DNA of 60,303 nucleotides. Source: Mycolicibacterium pyrenivorans (lineage in GTDB: Bacteria > Actinomycetota > Actinomycetes > Mycobacteriales > Mycobacteriaceae). Positions within the stretch are counted from its first letter, which is position 1. Each line of letters opens with the position of its first letter. The position numbers were made by a program, and so were the translations under genes. Positions 45,789 to 54,250 of the stretch are shown in pieces. The notes beneath the pieces were generated by a model, which was not told the origin of the DNA, searched no databases, and saw nothing but the letters and a program-made list of their open reading frames with translations. Location: positions 1-60,303 of the forward strand of contig NZ_JACKSH010000028.1 of assembly GCF_025821625.1 (NCBI RefSeq), written 5' to 3'.

Positions 45789-47282
45789 GTGCCCGAAAGC
45801 TTTACCGAAAGGTTCGCGGCAGGTCTGGCGAGCTACGGCGACCGGCAATGCATCGAGTTCGACGGCCGCTGGTACTCCGGCGCTGAGGTCACGGCATACG
45901 CCGACGCGCTCGCCTCGGCGCTGGACGACGCCGACGTCGCCGACGACGCACCCGTGGGTTTGGTGGTCCGCAACCGGCTCCACCACGCCGCCGCGATCAT
46001 CGGCTTTCTCGCCGCGGGCCGCCCTGTCTCGATGATCTATTCCTTCCAGTCGCCGGAAGCGATCGGCCGAGATGTCGAGAAGCTCGAACTGTCGGCCATC
46101 GTGGCCGACCGCGAGGACTGGACGGGCGAGGTCATCGCCGCCGCGAAGCGCGCATGCAGCGCGGGCCTCGCGATCTCACTGACCACGCCGTTCGTCACGA
46201 CCGTCGCGGGGCTGGAACGCCGCGACGGATCGCGTCGTCATGCCGAAGCCGAACCCGGTGTGGCCCTGCAGATTCTCTCCAGTGGGACGACCGGACCTCC
46301 GAAGAGGCAAGCCATCAAGGCATCTGTGCTGGAACGAACGGTGTTCAGCGTGACCAGCGGTGAAGCGGCGCCACCCGATGCGCCGCCGGAGTTCGCGTAC
46401 TGGCAGTTCGGTGGAATCGGGGTCTGTCAGCTCATCGCCGGCGTGTACAACGGCCGGCGGATCGCGATGCTCGAACGGTTCACGGTGGAGGGCTGGGTCG
46501 ACGCGATCAAGAGGCATCGCATCGAGCGCAGCGGTGTGCAGCCGGCCGTCATCCGCATGCTGCTCGACGCCGACGTGCCCCAGGGAGACCTCGCGTCCCT
46601 GGAGTTCCTGATCAGCGCCTCGGGACCACTGGATCCCGAAACCAGGGACGAGTTCGAGCGGCGGTACGGGATACCGATCAGATTGGCTTATGGGGCAACT
46701 GAGTTCGCCGGCTCACTTTGTGCGTGGACACCCGAGATGCTGCGCGACTTCGGCGAGACCAAACGCAACAGTGTGGGTCGGGCACTGCCCGACACCGAAT
46801 TGCGGATCGTCAACCCCGAGACAGGGACGGTCCTCCCCGTCGGTCAGCAGGGACTGCTGGAGGCCAAAGTCACACCGCTGGGCCCGGACTGGATCCGCAC
46901 CACCGATATCGCCAGCGTCGACTCGGACGGCTTTGTGACCCTGCACGGCAGGGCCGACGGCGCCATCAACCGCGGTGGGTTCAAGATCTTGCCCGAAACC
47001 GTTCGCCGGGTCCTGATATCGCACCCCGGTGTCCGTGACGCCTGCGTGGTGGGGGTCCCAGATGCACGACTCGGAGAGGTGCCGTTCGCCGCGATCGAGA
47101 TCGCCGCGGACACGGTCCCGCCCTCCGAAGACGAGCTCAAGGACCTGGTACGCGCAGCGCTTCCTGTGTACAACGTGCCGGTCGCCTTCGCCGCGGTCGA
47201 CGCATTGCCGCGCAACCCCGCGCTCAAGGTGAGCCTGCCCGCTGTCGCTGCCCTCTACTCAGGTGTTGCCAGCAGCCAGTAG
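45789..47282 (+). CDS. AMP-dependent acyl-CoA synthetase/ligase
   Basis: A 497-residue ANL-superfamily enzyme: ATP loop LSSGTTGPPKRQ near 173, RLAYGATEFAGS, WIRTTDIASVDSDGF, hinge GRADGAINRGGFKI, and the catalytic C-terminal Lys in RNPALKVSLP. It activates a carboxylic acid to its CoA ester via acyl-AMP; specificity is unclear. GTG at 45789 (VPESFTERFAAGL) gives the normal family start. Confidence 0.88.
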   Translation: MPESFTERFAAGLASYGDRQCIEFDGRWYSGAEVTAYADALASALDDADVADDAPVGLVVRNRLHHAAAIIGFLAAGRPVSMIYSFQSPEAIGRDVEKLELSAIVADREDWTGEVIAAAKRACSAGLAISLTTPFVTTVAGLERRDGSRRHAEAEPGVALQILSSGTTGPPKRQAIKASVLERTVFSVTSGEAAPPDAPPEFAYWQFGGIGVCQLIAGVYNGRRIAMLERFTVEGWVDAIKRHRIERSGVQPAVIRMLLDADVPQGDLASLEFLISASGPLDPETRDEFERRYGIPIRLAYGATEFAGSLCAWTPEMLRDFGETKRNSVGRALPDTELRIVNPETGTVLPVGQQGLLEAKVTPLGPDWIRTTDIASVDSDGFVTLHGRADGAINRGGFKILPETVRRVLISHPGVRDACVVGVPDARLGEVPFAAIEIAADTVPPSEDELKDLVRAALPVYNVPVAFAAVDALPRNPALKVSLPAVAALYSGVASSQ

Positions 47283-47288
47283 CTCTCG

Positions 47289-47717
47289 CTATTGGAAGGA
47301 GCCCATGTCGGCTGACAGCCAGTGCTCGGGTTTGACATACACGGCGACGCTCTCGCCGTGCTCCCGGCGCGCGACCTCGAGGTAGGCGTCCACCTGTTCT
47401 GGGGCAAGGTAGCGCTTGCTCATCTCGACGAGTTGATCGTCGCTACCCGGCTCGATACGAAGGACGGGGCCGTCCACTGCTACGTAGCGGACGCTGGGTT
47501 CTACACGCTCGACCATCAGCGACAGATAGCCGCTTGATTCGATCAATTTGTGCTTGCGGGAACCGGCACCCGTGATGAACCACGGATCACCGCCCGGGGC
47601 GTACTGATACCAGATCGGCACCGTCAAGGGACCGCGATCGGTGCCGGCGCGTACCGACAATGCCGCGATGTGCGCTTCGGCCAGGAACTGCTCTCTTTCG
47701 TCTTTGGAAAGTGCCAT
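47289..47717 (-). CDS. PPOX/F420-type flavin-reductase-like protein
   Basis: A 142-residue split-barrel protein of the pyridoxamine 5'-phosphate oxidase superfamily: AALSVRAGTDRGPLTVPIWY, DPWFITGAGSRKHKLIESSG and YVAVDGPVLRIE. Mycobacterial members use FMN or F420. It is convergent with the acyl-CoA ligase and divergent from the interrupted LLM oxidoreductase gene, itself an F420 family. Confidence 0.82.
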   Translation of the reverse strand: MALSKDEREQFLAEAHIAALSVRAGTDRGPLTVPIWYQYAPGGDPWFITGAGSRKHKLIESSGYLSLMVERVEPSVRYVAVDGPVLRIEPGSDDQLVEMSKRYLAPEQVDAYLEVARREHGESVAVYVKPEHWLSADMGSFQ

Positions 47718-47806
47718 GCAACCACGCTACGCAGCGACTCTGACACCGTCAGGTCGTCGGCCGCGCCTCGTTCCACATCGCGGCGGCGGCCCCTAGAGTC
47801 GGGAAG

Positions 47807-47956
47807 ATGCGCTTCGGATTGTTCATCCCGCAGGGTTGGCGGCTCGACCTGGTCGGAATCGACCCCAGTGACCAGTGGCGGGCGATGTCCGATCTCGCCA
47901 CCTACGTCGATCAGGACGGCGCCTGGGACTCACTGTGGGTGTACGAACACTACTAT
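47807..47956 (+). pseudogene. 5' fragment of an LLM-class F420-dependent oxidoreductase (attachment-site gene)
   Basis: ATG at 47807 encodes MRFGLFIPQGWRLDLVGI, DQWRAMSDLATYVDQDGAWD and SLWVYEHY, the N-terminus of luciferase-like F420 oxidoreductases (normally about 300 residues). After about 50 codons similarity stops and the serine integrase begins at 47970. The gene was therefore most likely split by integration of the element to the right; the 3' part is not in the window. Confidence 0.8.
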
Positions 47957-47969
47957 ACACTCCGTAACC
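47940..47969. other. Predicted attL junction of the phage-like element
   Basis: The transition from host LLM gene to element lies between the codons for WVYEH and the integrase start, around GTGTACGAACACTACTATAC. The exact crossover cannot be fixed without the empty site. Confidence 0.6.
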
Positions 47970-49538
47970 ATGACCACAAGTTCAGTCCGCGCCATCGTCG
48001 GCGCTCGCGTGTCCATCTTCAACGAAGGCAAAGAATCTCAGATCACGCAGCGCACCAAAGGCACTGCCTACGCCGAGTCTCAAGGCTGGACCGTAGTCGG
48101 CACGTTCGAGGATCTCGACGTGTCCGCGATCAAGAGGTCACCGTGGGAGCGGCCAGACCTCAAGGTCTGGCTGACCGAACGGGCTGAAGATTGGGACGCG
48201 CTGATCTTCGCCAAGACTGACCGCGTGTTCCGGTCGGCGAACGACTGCGTCAAGCTGGCTGAGTGGTGCAAGGACCACGGCAAGATCCTCGTCCTGGTGG
48301 ACGACGGCATCAAGCTTGACTACTTCCACCCCGACAATGAGAAGGACGCATTCGCTGGCGCTATGTCCAAGGTGTTCCTGATCCTCGCGTCTGTGTTCGC
48401 CGAGATCGAAGGCCAGCGGTTCGTACAACGCGCTCTCGACCGCGTCACCCAATACCGGCATCAGCCGCGTTGGGCCTACGGGGTGCCGCCGTATGGGTTC
48501 CAGGTGGTCGACCGCCCCGAAGGCGGTAAGGCCCTCGGGCACGACCCGGAGGCGCAAGTGGTACTCCACGACATCGCCGCCAAACTGCTCAGCGGCGACT
48601 CTCTGACCCGGATCACGTCGGGGCTGAATGAAACAGGAGTGCTGAGCCCCGCAGAACGACTGCGCCAGCGCGCCGGTAAGCCTGCCAAGGGCTCCCGGTG
48701 GACGATCATCACGGTTCAGACGATCCTGTCCAACCCGGCAACGCAGGGGATCAAGACGGCGAAGGGCAAGCCTGTGCTCGACGCCGACGGGGAGCCGGTC
48801 ATGGTGGGACCGGCGTCGTTCGATCCTGAGACGTGGGGCCGTATCCAGTCCGAGCTGGCGCAGCGCAGCCAGAGCGGACGCCAGCGCAGGCACTCGACTA
48901 ACCCGCTGTTGGGTGTCGCCAAGTGTGGGGTGTGCGGTCGGAACATGCGGCATTTCCGCCGCACCAAAGGAGAACGGCACTACCGCTACTACATCTGCGG
49001 CGATTCACCCAAAGCCTGCCCCGGCGTTCTGGTCAACGCCGACGACGCAGAGCAGACGGTAGAGACGTCGTTTCTCCACGTCCACGCTGACCGCAGGATC
49101 AAGGAGCGCGTCTGGCAGGACGGCTCCGACCACTCTGCGGAGCTGGAGCAGACGAACCAGACGATTGCGGCTCTCCTGGAGGACCGCGCAATGGGCCTGT
49201 TCAACTCACCGGACGCCGCCGCGATGTACAGGCGGCAGGTCCAGTCCTTGGAGGCCAAGCGGGACTCGCTGGAGCAGGTGCCGGTAGTCAAGGCCGGATG
49301 GATCGATGTCGAGACGGACAAGACTTATGGCGCGGTATGGCCTGGCGCGACACCGGAGGAGCGCCGCAAGATGCTGGTCGACGCCGGGATGAAGTTGACG
49401 GTGAACGGCAGAAACGAGTACGGGACGTACATCGACTTGGACAAGGCTTTAGGCGAAGGTGCGGTAGGCAAGGAGCTGTTCGAGGAGATCGAGGCACGCG
49501 CTGCCGAGGAGCGCCGCAAGTGGGGAGTACCCAACTAG
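47970..49538 (+). CDS. Large serine integrase
   Basis: A 522-residue large serine recombinase. The resolvase domain has the catalytic Ser at about 15 (GARVSIFNEG), DRVFRSANDC and the long E helix. The recombinase domain contains WAYGVPPYGFQVVDRPEGGK; the zinc ribbon contains CGVCGRNMRHF and ICGDSPKACPGV; a coiled-coil region (HSAELEQTNQTIAALLEDRA) precedes the C-terminus. Such enzymes integrate phages into a host attB without a host factor. ATG at 47970 sits immediately inside attL, the usual position. It ends four bases inside the opposite-strand tail gene. Confidence 0.95.
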   Translation: MTTSSVRAIVGARVSIFNEGKESQITQRTKGTAYAESQGWTVVGTFEDLDVSAIKRSPWERPDLKVWLTERAEDWDALIFAKTDRVFRSANDCVKLAEWCKDHGKILVLVDDGIKLDYFHPDNEKDAFAGAMSKVFLILASVFAEIEGQRFVQRALDRVTQYRHQPRWAYGVPPYGFQVVDRPEGGKALGHDPEAQVVLHDIAAKLLSGDSLTRITSGLNETGVLSPAERLRQRAGKPAKGSRWTIITVQTILSNPATQGIKTAKGKPVLDADGEPVMVGPASFDPETWGRIQSELAQRSQSGRQRRHSTNPLLGVAKCGVCGRNMRHFRRTKGERHYRYYICGDSPKACPGVLVNADDAEQTVETSFLHVHADRRIKERVWQDGSDHSAELEQTNQTIAALLEDRAMGLFNSPDAAAMYRRQVQSLEAKRDSLEQVPVVKAGWIDVETDKTYGAVWPGATPEERRKMLVDAGMKLTVNGRNEYGTYIDLDKALGEGAVGKELFEEIEARAAEERRKWGVPN

Positions 49539-49930
49539 GCGGCTCGAAGGCCCAACCTGAGCTTGCCTTGCACGCTCCACGTATCAGGCAGCTCAGCGGG
49601 GCTCTGTGTGGCCCCCTGAGCCTCTCGAAGCGACTGGAGGTGTCCTAGCGCGTTAGGTACAACCGTCTGGTTGGCTACAGCCGCGTACAGCGCCTCTAGA
49701 GCGTCGTCGTACAGCTCCTCTGCCTCGATCAGGCCATCCGCCGAGACGGCCTCCATCGTGACCTCGGGGAGCGAGTGAATCGCGGGGTGGTTGGGGTTGC
49801 GGGTACCGCCTGCCCTGCGGATGACGACCATAGGGAAGGTCCGGTAGTCCGCGTCCGGGACGACGGAGACGACAGCGACACCGGGTAGGGCCTCCCGCAA
49901 GATCGGGAGGACCACCGATTGAGGTCTCAC
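49535..49930 (-). CDS. Phage tail-terminator-like protein
   Basis: A 131-residue protein with VVLPILREALPGVAVVSVVP, DADYRTFPMVVIRRAGGTRN and ELYDDALEALYAAVANQTVV, typical of mycobacteriophage tail-terminator/neck proteins. It is the last gene of the leftward structural string and overlaps the upstream stopper gene by four bases. Its presence without tail genes suggests interaction with a helper phage tail, an inference. Confidence 0.7.
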   Translation of the reverse strand: MRPQSVVLPILREALPGVAVVSVVPDADYRTFPMVVIRRAGGTRNPNHPAIHSLPEVTMEAVSADGLIEAEELYDDALEALYAAVANQTVVPNALGHLQSLREAQGATQSPAELPDTWSVQGKLRLGLRAA

Positions 49931-50247
49931 CTGCGAACCATGACGTACTCGGCCCGCGCTGTGCGCGGTGAGCCGTTATAGATCTTGGCGTCCCCGTCGA
50001 TGGCGTATCGCTTTCCGTTCCACTCCACGGCGCTTTGTGCGCCGAGCAGATCGGGGTAACCGATCAATCGAAGGCGGTACTTCGACGTGGTGCCCTCGTC
50101 GTTCTCGGTCGAGCTGAGCGGCTGTACGACGGCGCGGCAGACGACTCCGACCGTGCCGGGTTTTGTCACCGTGTTGCCATCAGAGTCTGTGACGACGGCT
50201 TCCGGGTAGACGGTCACCTGATCAGTTCCACGGTTTAGAAGGCTCAT
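49927..50247 (-). CDS. Head-tail stopper/connector protein
   Basis: A 106-residue protein starting MSLLNRGTDQVTVYPEAVVT, with SAVEWNGKRYAIDGDAKIYN and ending VMVRR. It matches small beta-rich head-closure (stopper) proteins of mycobacteriophages. ATG at 50247 overlaps the upstream stop (ATGA); longer upstream starts are spurious. Confidence 0.7.
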   Translation of the reverse strand: MSLLNRGTDQVTVYPEAVVTDSDGNTVTKPGTVGVVCRAVVQPLSSTENDEGTTSKYRLRLIGYPDLLGAQSAVEWNGKRYAIDGDAKIYNGSPRTARAEYVMVRR

Positions 50248-50648
50248 CAGCCACCCGTCCCGAACGACGAACCCGATTGCGGCGCAACGAGGTTGGGAAC
50301 GATAGAGAACATGCGGCTCGGCTTGATACCGAGCAACTCCCATTCGTGCGGCAGGATCTCGAGCTTGCCGCTGGCTGCGTTGCGGTCGAACTGATAGGAG
50401 TACTGGCCATCCGACTCCGAGGCATAACCCTCGGGGTTGCGGACGAGTCTCAGCACGGCCTCGGCCTCTATGTCGACCACGTCGGCCAGGTCGATCTCCT
50501 CGGCTGCGATCTGTTCTGCGAGATCCGGGACACGTCGAACGATCATGCGTTCGACCTGGGCCAGTCGTCGGGTGACTAGAGCGGTCTCCTCCGTCGTCAG
50601 CTCCCGCGCCAACAGCGCGGCCACATCGGCGGTTGATGCGTAAGACAT
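50247..50648 (-). CDS. Head-tail connector (adaptor) protein
   Basis: A 133-residue, mainly helical protein: MSYASTADVAALLARELTTE, AQVERMIVRRVPDLAEQIA, EAVLRLVRNPEGYASESDGQ, YSYQFDRNAASGKLEILPHE. This is the gp6/gp19-type adaptor seen next to stopper genes. ATG at 50648 has AGAGGAG upstream and overlaps the previous stop. Confidence 0.78.
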   Translation of the reverse strand: MSYASTADVAALLARELTTEETALVTRRLAQVERMIVRRVPDLAEQIAAEEIDLADVVDIEAEAVLRLVRNPEGYASESDGQYSYQFDRNAASGKLEILPHEWELLGIKPSRMFSIVPNLVAPQSGSSFGTGG

Positions 50649-50794
50649 CAGCGGCTCCTCTGGTAGTTGCGGGCGTACTTCGGCCGTCCCAGCGGTGCTG
50701 GGAAGAACGTCACCGGCGCTGGCACGCCGAACGTCTTGCACAGCGACGTGCTGCCCGAGGTCAAACCGGGCCGTGTTCCGTTACGTCTTGGCAT
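50648..50794 (-). CDS. Small phage protein, 48 residues
   Basis: ATG at 50794 to TGA at 50650-50648, beginning MPRRNGTRPGLTSG and ending YARNYQRSR; basic and proline-rich. It is coupled to the adaptor gene by an ATGA overlap and overlaps the 3' end of the HNH gene by 14 bases. Tight packing is the main evidence; the function is unknown. Confidence 0.65.
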   Translation of the reverse strand: MPRRNGTRPGLTSGSTSLCKTFGVPAPVTFFPAPLGRPKYARNYQRSR

Positions 50795-51194
50795 TCTCTA
50801 TCGCTCCTGGATGTCTCTGTGTGGGCCGTTTCGCCCGTGCTTTCAAGGCAGCCTTGCGGGCTGCTGATTCCTTAGCCGTCTTCTGCTTATGGCAAGTGCT
50901 GCATACACTTTGGAGGTTTTGCAACGAGTGATCGTTGCCTCTGCGGCGGTGGTCAACGTCGGTAGCCTTGCCGGTGCAACCGCGCCAACGGAGCTGGCAC
51001 ATGTGGCCGTCGCGACTGAGGGCCTGGCGGCGTCTGGAGTCCCAATCGGCGGGCAGACCGGCGCGGCGGTCGGAGGTCAACCAGTTGTGGTCAGGTCGAC
51101 GGTCGGCGGTGCGGCCTCTGACGCACGGGGAGCACTTCCCGATCCGCGCGCGGTGCGGCTCTAGTTCGCGGTCGCAGAGTTTGCAGCTACCCAA
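50781..51194 (-). CDS. HNH endonuclease
   Basis: A 137-residue protein with a zinc-binding N-terminus (CKLCDREL ... CSPCVRGR) and an HNH core: DGHMCQLRWRGCTGKATDVD, HRRRGNDHSLQNLQSVCSTC, HKQKTAKES. HNH proteins next to terminase genes cooperate in DNA packaging and cos cleavage in HK97-type phages. Overlaps both neighbours. Confidence 0.88.
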   Translation of the reverse strand: MGSCKLCDRELEPHRARIGKCSPCVRGRTADRRPDHNWLTSDRRAGLPADWDSRRRQALSRDGHMCQLRWRGCTGKATDVDHRRRGNDHSLQNLQSVCSTCHKQKTAKESAARKAALKARAKRPTQRHPGAIENAKT

Positions 51195-51408
51195 CAGCTC
51201 TCTCCAGCCGGTCGAGCAGTGCAGCCGTAGCGGGGTTGGACAGTGGCCCTGCGGCCTGCTTGGCCCGCATGTCTGCGAGGTACTCCGCGTGGGAGCGCGG
51301 GTCCGGGTTCGTGAGCCGCAGCCGGAAGAACTCAGCTACGGTCACGCCGGGAGACGATTTCAGGGCTGCCGTACGGCGGCGTCTGGTCTTGCGTGCAGCC
51401 TTGGACAT
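51187..51408 (-). CDS. Small phage protein, 73 residues
   Basis: Begins MSKAARKTRRRRTAALKSSP, then GVTVAEFFRLRLTNPDPRSH. Basic N-terminus and helical C-terminus. It overlaps the TerS stop and the HNH start, so it belongs to the packaging module. Function unknown. Confidence 0.7.
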   Translation of the reverse strand: MSKAARKTRRRRTAALKSSPGVTVAEFFRLRLTNPDPRSHAEYLADMRAKQAAGPLSNPATAALLDRLERAVG

Positions 51409-51698
51409 CAGTCCTCCTCTGGCTCTGCGAAGTTCATCCGGGCAAGCAACTGGGCCAGGAGCCCGCGCTGGACGCGGGCCTCTGCGATGAACGGGGAGAT
51501 GACTGGCTGGCCCATGCTGCCCTTGACGGTCAGCGGGGCCTCTGCGGCTGCCTCGTCTAGCTCGGCGATCTGATCAGCCGTCTTTGCGGCTTGAAACAGC
51601 AGTTCGCGGCGGTCTGGGTCGTGTTCGATGTCGAATACTGACGTGATTTCGCGCCACAGTTTGCGTCCGGGTTTACCTAAACCCGCAGGTGTACGCAT
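51408..51698 (-). CDS. Terminase small subunit (TerS)
   Basis: A 96-residue protein: MRTPAGLGKPGRKLWREITS, VFDIEHDPDRRELLFQAAKT, ADQIAELDEAAAE, then VKGSMGQPVISPFIAEARVQ and a C-terminal LLARMN. This is the compact phage terminase small-subunit type of mycobacteriophages. TerS recognises the packaging site; no large terminase follows, so it would need a partner from a helper phage. Confidence 0.78.
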   Translation of the reverse strand: MRTPAGLGKPGRKLWREITSVFDIEHDPDRRELLFQAAKTADQIAELDEAAAEAPLTVKGSMGQPVISPFIAEARVQRGLLAQLLARMNFAEPEED

Positions 51699-51887
51699 GT
51701 TTTGTCCTAACTTACTGACTCTGAAAAATAGGGGTTTAAGTCTCATCGGATGGCAGACCCGCATAACCACACGGTCAGACCCCCCGGGGAGGGGGGATAC
51801 GGGGTGGGGGTCCTACAGCAAACCCACGATGTGCACGTCGCAACGGCACTACCAGCAAGTACGGCTTCGCCTGGCAAGACGGAACAG
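51699..51887. other. Non-coding region upstream of TerS, possible packaging site
   Basis: No gene seen. Contains an unusual G/C block, CCCCCCGGGGAGGGGGG (51780-51796), followed by ATACGGGGTGGGGG. Placement directly before terS, where cos/pac sites lie in HK97-like phages, makes it a candidate packaging signal. Confidence 0.35.
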
Positions 51888-52235
51888 CTACCGCTTTATG
51901 TTTGTCCACTGCTCATCAGTCATGCCTACAGACCTCGCTACCTCTTGCAGCTCGCTGTCTAGGTCTTGGTAGCGCGACCACGCATCTGACATCTCAACAG
52001 CGGCAAGCCATAGCTCGGTGGTGGTGGGACTCGGGCCTATCGCCTCGCACACCCGCTGCGCTCTCGCCTGCTGGCGCTCGATCAGTCTGCACAGTCCGGT
52101 GCAGTAGCCCCGGTCGGGCATGGTCACTGGTCTACCGCAGCTTTCGCGGCGGCATACATCGCTACGTGGCTTGACCGGCTTTCGTCGTGGACGCCTACGC
52201 CGCGTCGGGGTGGTTGATCGCTGATCTTCGATCAT
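51888..52235 (-). CDS. Four-cysteine phage protein, 115 residues
   Basis: A basic N-terminus (RRRRPRRKPVKP) followed by CRRESCGRPVTMPDRGYCTG with LC, giving a likely zinc knuckle, and a helical C-terminus. No family name recognised. It lies between the capsid terminator and terS. Confidence 0.7.
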   Translation of the reverse strand: MIEDQRSTTPTRRRRPRRKPVKPRSDVCRRESCGRPVTMPDRGYCTGLCRLIERQQARAQRVCEAIGPSPTTTELWLAAVEMSDAWSRYQDLDSELQEVARSVGMTDEQWTNIKR

Positions 52236-52277
52236 CGCGTGGGGCTCTCTCCTCTATGGCGGATGGGAAGACCAGAA

Positions 52278-52297
52278 GGGCACCCCGTAGGGTGCCC
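52278..52297. terminator. Hairpin downstream of the major capsid gene
   Basis: GGGCACCC (52278-52285), loop CGTA, GGGTGCCC (52290-52297): perfect 8-bp stem about 90 bases after the capsid stop. It separates capsid and packaging genes. Confidence 0.7.
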
Positions 52298-52387
52298 CTC
52301 CAGCCTCGTATTCAGTTGTGCCCGTTAGGGTTTAGATCAGGCGGCGTCGTCGGCTCCAGCGGAAGCTGGGGCCTCTAGCGGCGCTGC

Positions 52388-53224
52388 TTACGCAGCGTCG
52401 TACAGACGCACGACACCCGCAGGGTTGGCGAAGCCGAACCCGACGCGAGCCGTCGCACGCACCTGGACCGCGTCGTAGTCGAACGCCGCATCGATGGAGC
52501 GGATCACCTTGGTGCCGGTGCGCTGCACGACCATCACCTGAGAACCGTCCAGGCCCCAAGCGTTGCCCGCCGCGACATCGGTGGACACCAGGACCGGGAC
52601 ACCGGCCAGGGTGACGCCGTCACCGACGCCGTTGACATCCAACAGTCCGGTATTGGCTCCGGTCGCGGTCTTCGCCTTCGACAGCGTCAGCGCGACATCG
52701 GGGGCCAGGATGAACACCGACAGCTCGGCACCATCGGCCAGGGCTGCCGCCTTCGCCTCGTGGAACGGATCCAGAGAGGTCAGCGTCACGGTGCCCGTGT
52801 CGACCACGTTGACACCGGCCAGCGAGAGCAGACCCGAGGGGCCGTTGGTCACGGTGTTACCGAAGAACGCGGCATCGATCTTCTTGGCGATGTTGCGGGC
52901 CAGCCCACGCCCGACCTGATCGGCCACTGCGGGGTTCGAGTCCTCCGCAGCTTCCGTGCTGATCTGCGTCAGGCCCTTGACAGCCTTCGGCGTCACGACC
53001 AACTCATCGGTCGTCGGGTCGGTCAGCGAGATCTGGGTGTTCTCGGCGTACCAGCCAACAGCGGGGTCGGCCTTAAGCATCGGGAAGCGGATCGTCTCGT
53101 TCTGAGTCGCGATCACAGTTCCGGCCTGGAAGGCCACCGACTTCTCGGCGATGACCAGATCGACCAGCTTGCCGTAGTCCTCGGGGGTCCAGCCGGTCTG
53201 GAGACCGGAGTTCAGTACTGCCAT
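52388..53224 (-). CDS. Major capsid protein (HK97 fold)
   Basis: A 278-residue protein: MAVLNSGLQTGWTPEDYGKL, AGTVIATQNETIRFPMLKAD, VGWYAENTQISLTDPTTDEL, KAVKGLTQISTEAAEDSNPA, DAAFFGNTVTNGPSGLL and VQVRATARVGFGFANPAGVV. This is the HK97 core with E-loop, spine and P-domain order. It is at the short end for phage capsids, with no protease domain attached. Preceded by the scaffold gene. Confidence 0.92.
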   Translation of the reverse strand: MAVLNSGLQTGWTPEDYGKLVDLVIAEKSVAFQAGTVIATQNETIRFPMLKADPAVGWYAENTQISLTDPTTDELVVTPKAVKGLTQISTEAAEDSNPAVADQVGRGLARNIAKKIDAAFFGNTVTNGPSGLLSLAGVNVVDTGTVTLTSLDPFHEAKAAALADGAELSVFILAPDVALTLSKAKTATGANTGLLDVNGVGDGVTLAGVPVLVSTDVAAGNAWGLDGSQVMVVQRTGTKVIRSIDAAFDYDAVQVRATARVGFGFANPAGVVRLYDAA

Positions 53225-53399
53225 TGTGTTCCTCCTATGGAACGCAAACGGACCCCTAGCGTGTCGCTAGAGGCCCTGAAATGGATGGGTGAGTCACCGG
53301 GCCACGGACCCGGATCTAGTTGCCTCACAGAGGCTTTGGTTGAGCTAGGTAGTCGCCAACAGACGACGCGCTTACAGCTTCGCTGTCAAGCTGACCAGC

Positions 53400-53852
53400 T
53401 CAAGACTTGAGGAGATCTCCGAACGATGGGGAGCCCTTGGGCGGTCGACCGCCGAGACCCTGCGACGGGTCGTAGCCTGGGGTCATCTTCCGCAGACCGG
53501 GCCTCTCGGCCAGGATGGCGGCGACATCAGCGGCCACCTTCTCGGCGTCCACGTCGCCGTCTTCAGTGAGGTAGTCGGCCAGGTCGTTACCCGACAGCGA
53601 GAACAGGTCTGCCGGATGGCTCATGCCATCGGCTGCCAGTCGCTCGACCTCCCTGCGGTTCATCGCGTCCACACGTGCCTGTAGAGCGTCACGCTGGCCC
53701 TCGGCTTCGCGAAGCTGCAGCCTGTACCGCTGTTCGCGGGGCATCGGCTTTTCGTTGCCGTTCTCAGCGTCGGCGGTACTGCCACCTTGGGGGGTGGCCG
53801 TTTGGCCGTCAGGATCCGACTGCTCGGGTGAAACGGGGTTCTGTTCGGTCAT
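53400..53852 (-). CDS. Scaffold-like capsid assembly protein
   Basis: A 150-residue acidic protein: Ser/Gln/Asp-rich N-terminus (MTEQNPVSPEQSDPDGQT), a predicted coiled coil (REQRYRLQLREAEGQRDALQ, ARVDAMNRREVERLA) and a C-terminal GLGGRPPKGSPSFGDLLKS. The position directly before the capsid gene and the composition fit a scaffold. No protease gene is present. ATG at 53852 overlaps the preceding stop (ATGA). Confidence 0.78.
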   Translation of the reverse strand: MTEQNPVSPEQSDPDGQTATPQGGSTADAENGNEKPMPREQRYRLQLREAEGQRDALQARVDAMNRREVERLAADGMSHPADLFSLSGNDLADYLTEDGDVDAEKVAADVAAILAERPGLRKMTPGYDPSQGLGGRPPKGSPSFGDLLKS

Positions 53853-54250
53853 GCTGTTGTCCAATCGAAGACGGAGCGCCACCCGGCGGGCAGGTAGTCG
53901 CTGGAAACGGTGGGTCTGCTGTAGAGCGGTAGGGTCGCCTTCCCGTGCGGGGTGTAATCCCCCGCCGTGGGCCACGTCCGAACCTCCGCGATGGTGACGC
54001 CTAGCCACTTTGAGATCTCGGACTCGGTCATCAGCGTCGGGGTGTTCTCGTCCACGCACTGCAAGCACATCCGGGTGTCGGCCCTGCCGTGCTTGTCGGT
54101 CGGAAACTCGGGTTCAGGCTTCCTGGCGCGACAGTCCTTGCACACCCGTGTTTTCTCTTGCACGGACACGCTGGTCAGAGCGTCGCCCGTTTCGAATACG
54201 GGGGTAGGGACCGCCGATAGGGGCCTGTCTAGGGTCTCGGTAGCGGTCAT
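53849..54250 (-). CDS. Zinc-ribbon plus HTH protein
   Basis: A 133-residue protein. CKDCRARKPEPEFP and MCLQCVDEN form a four-Cys zinc site; ESEISKWLGVTIAEVRTWPT, AGDYTPHGKATLPLYSRPTV looks like a MerR/excisionase-type winged helix. It could be the recombination directionality factor or a transcription switch; I cannot choose. Overlaps the scaffold start and the next upstream stop by four bases. Confidence 0.65.
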   Translation of the reverse strand: MTATETLDRPLSAVPTPVFETGDALTSVSVQEKTRVCKDCRARKPEPEFPTDKHGRADTRMCLQCVDENTPTLMTESEISKWLGVTIAEVRTWPTAGDYTPHGKATLPLYSRPTVSSDYLPAGWRSVFDWTTA

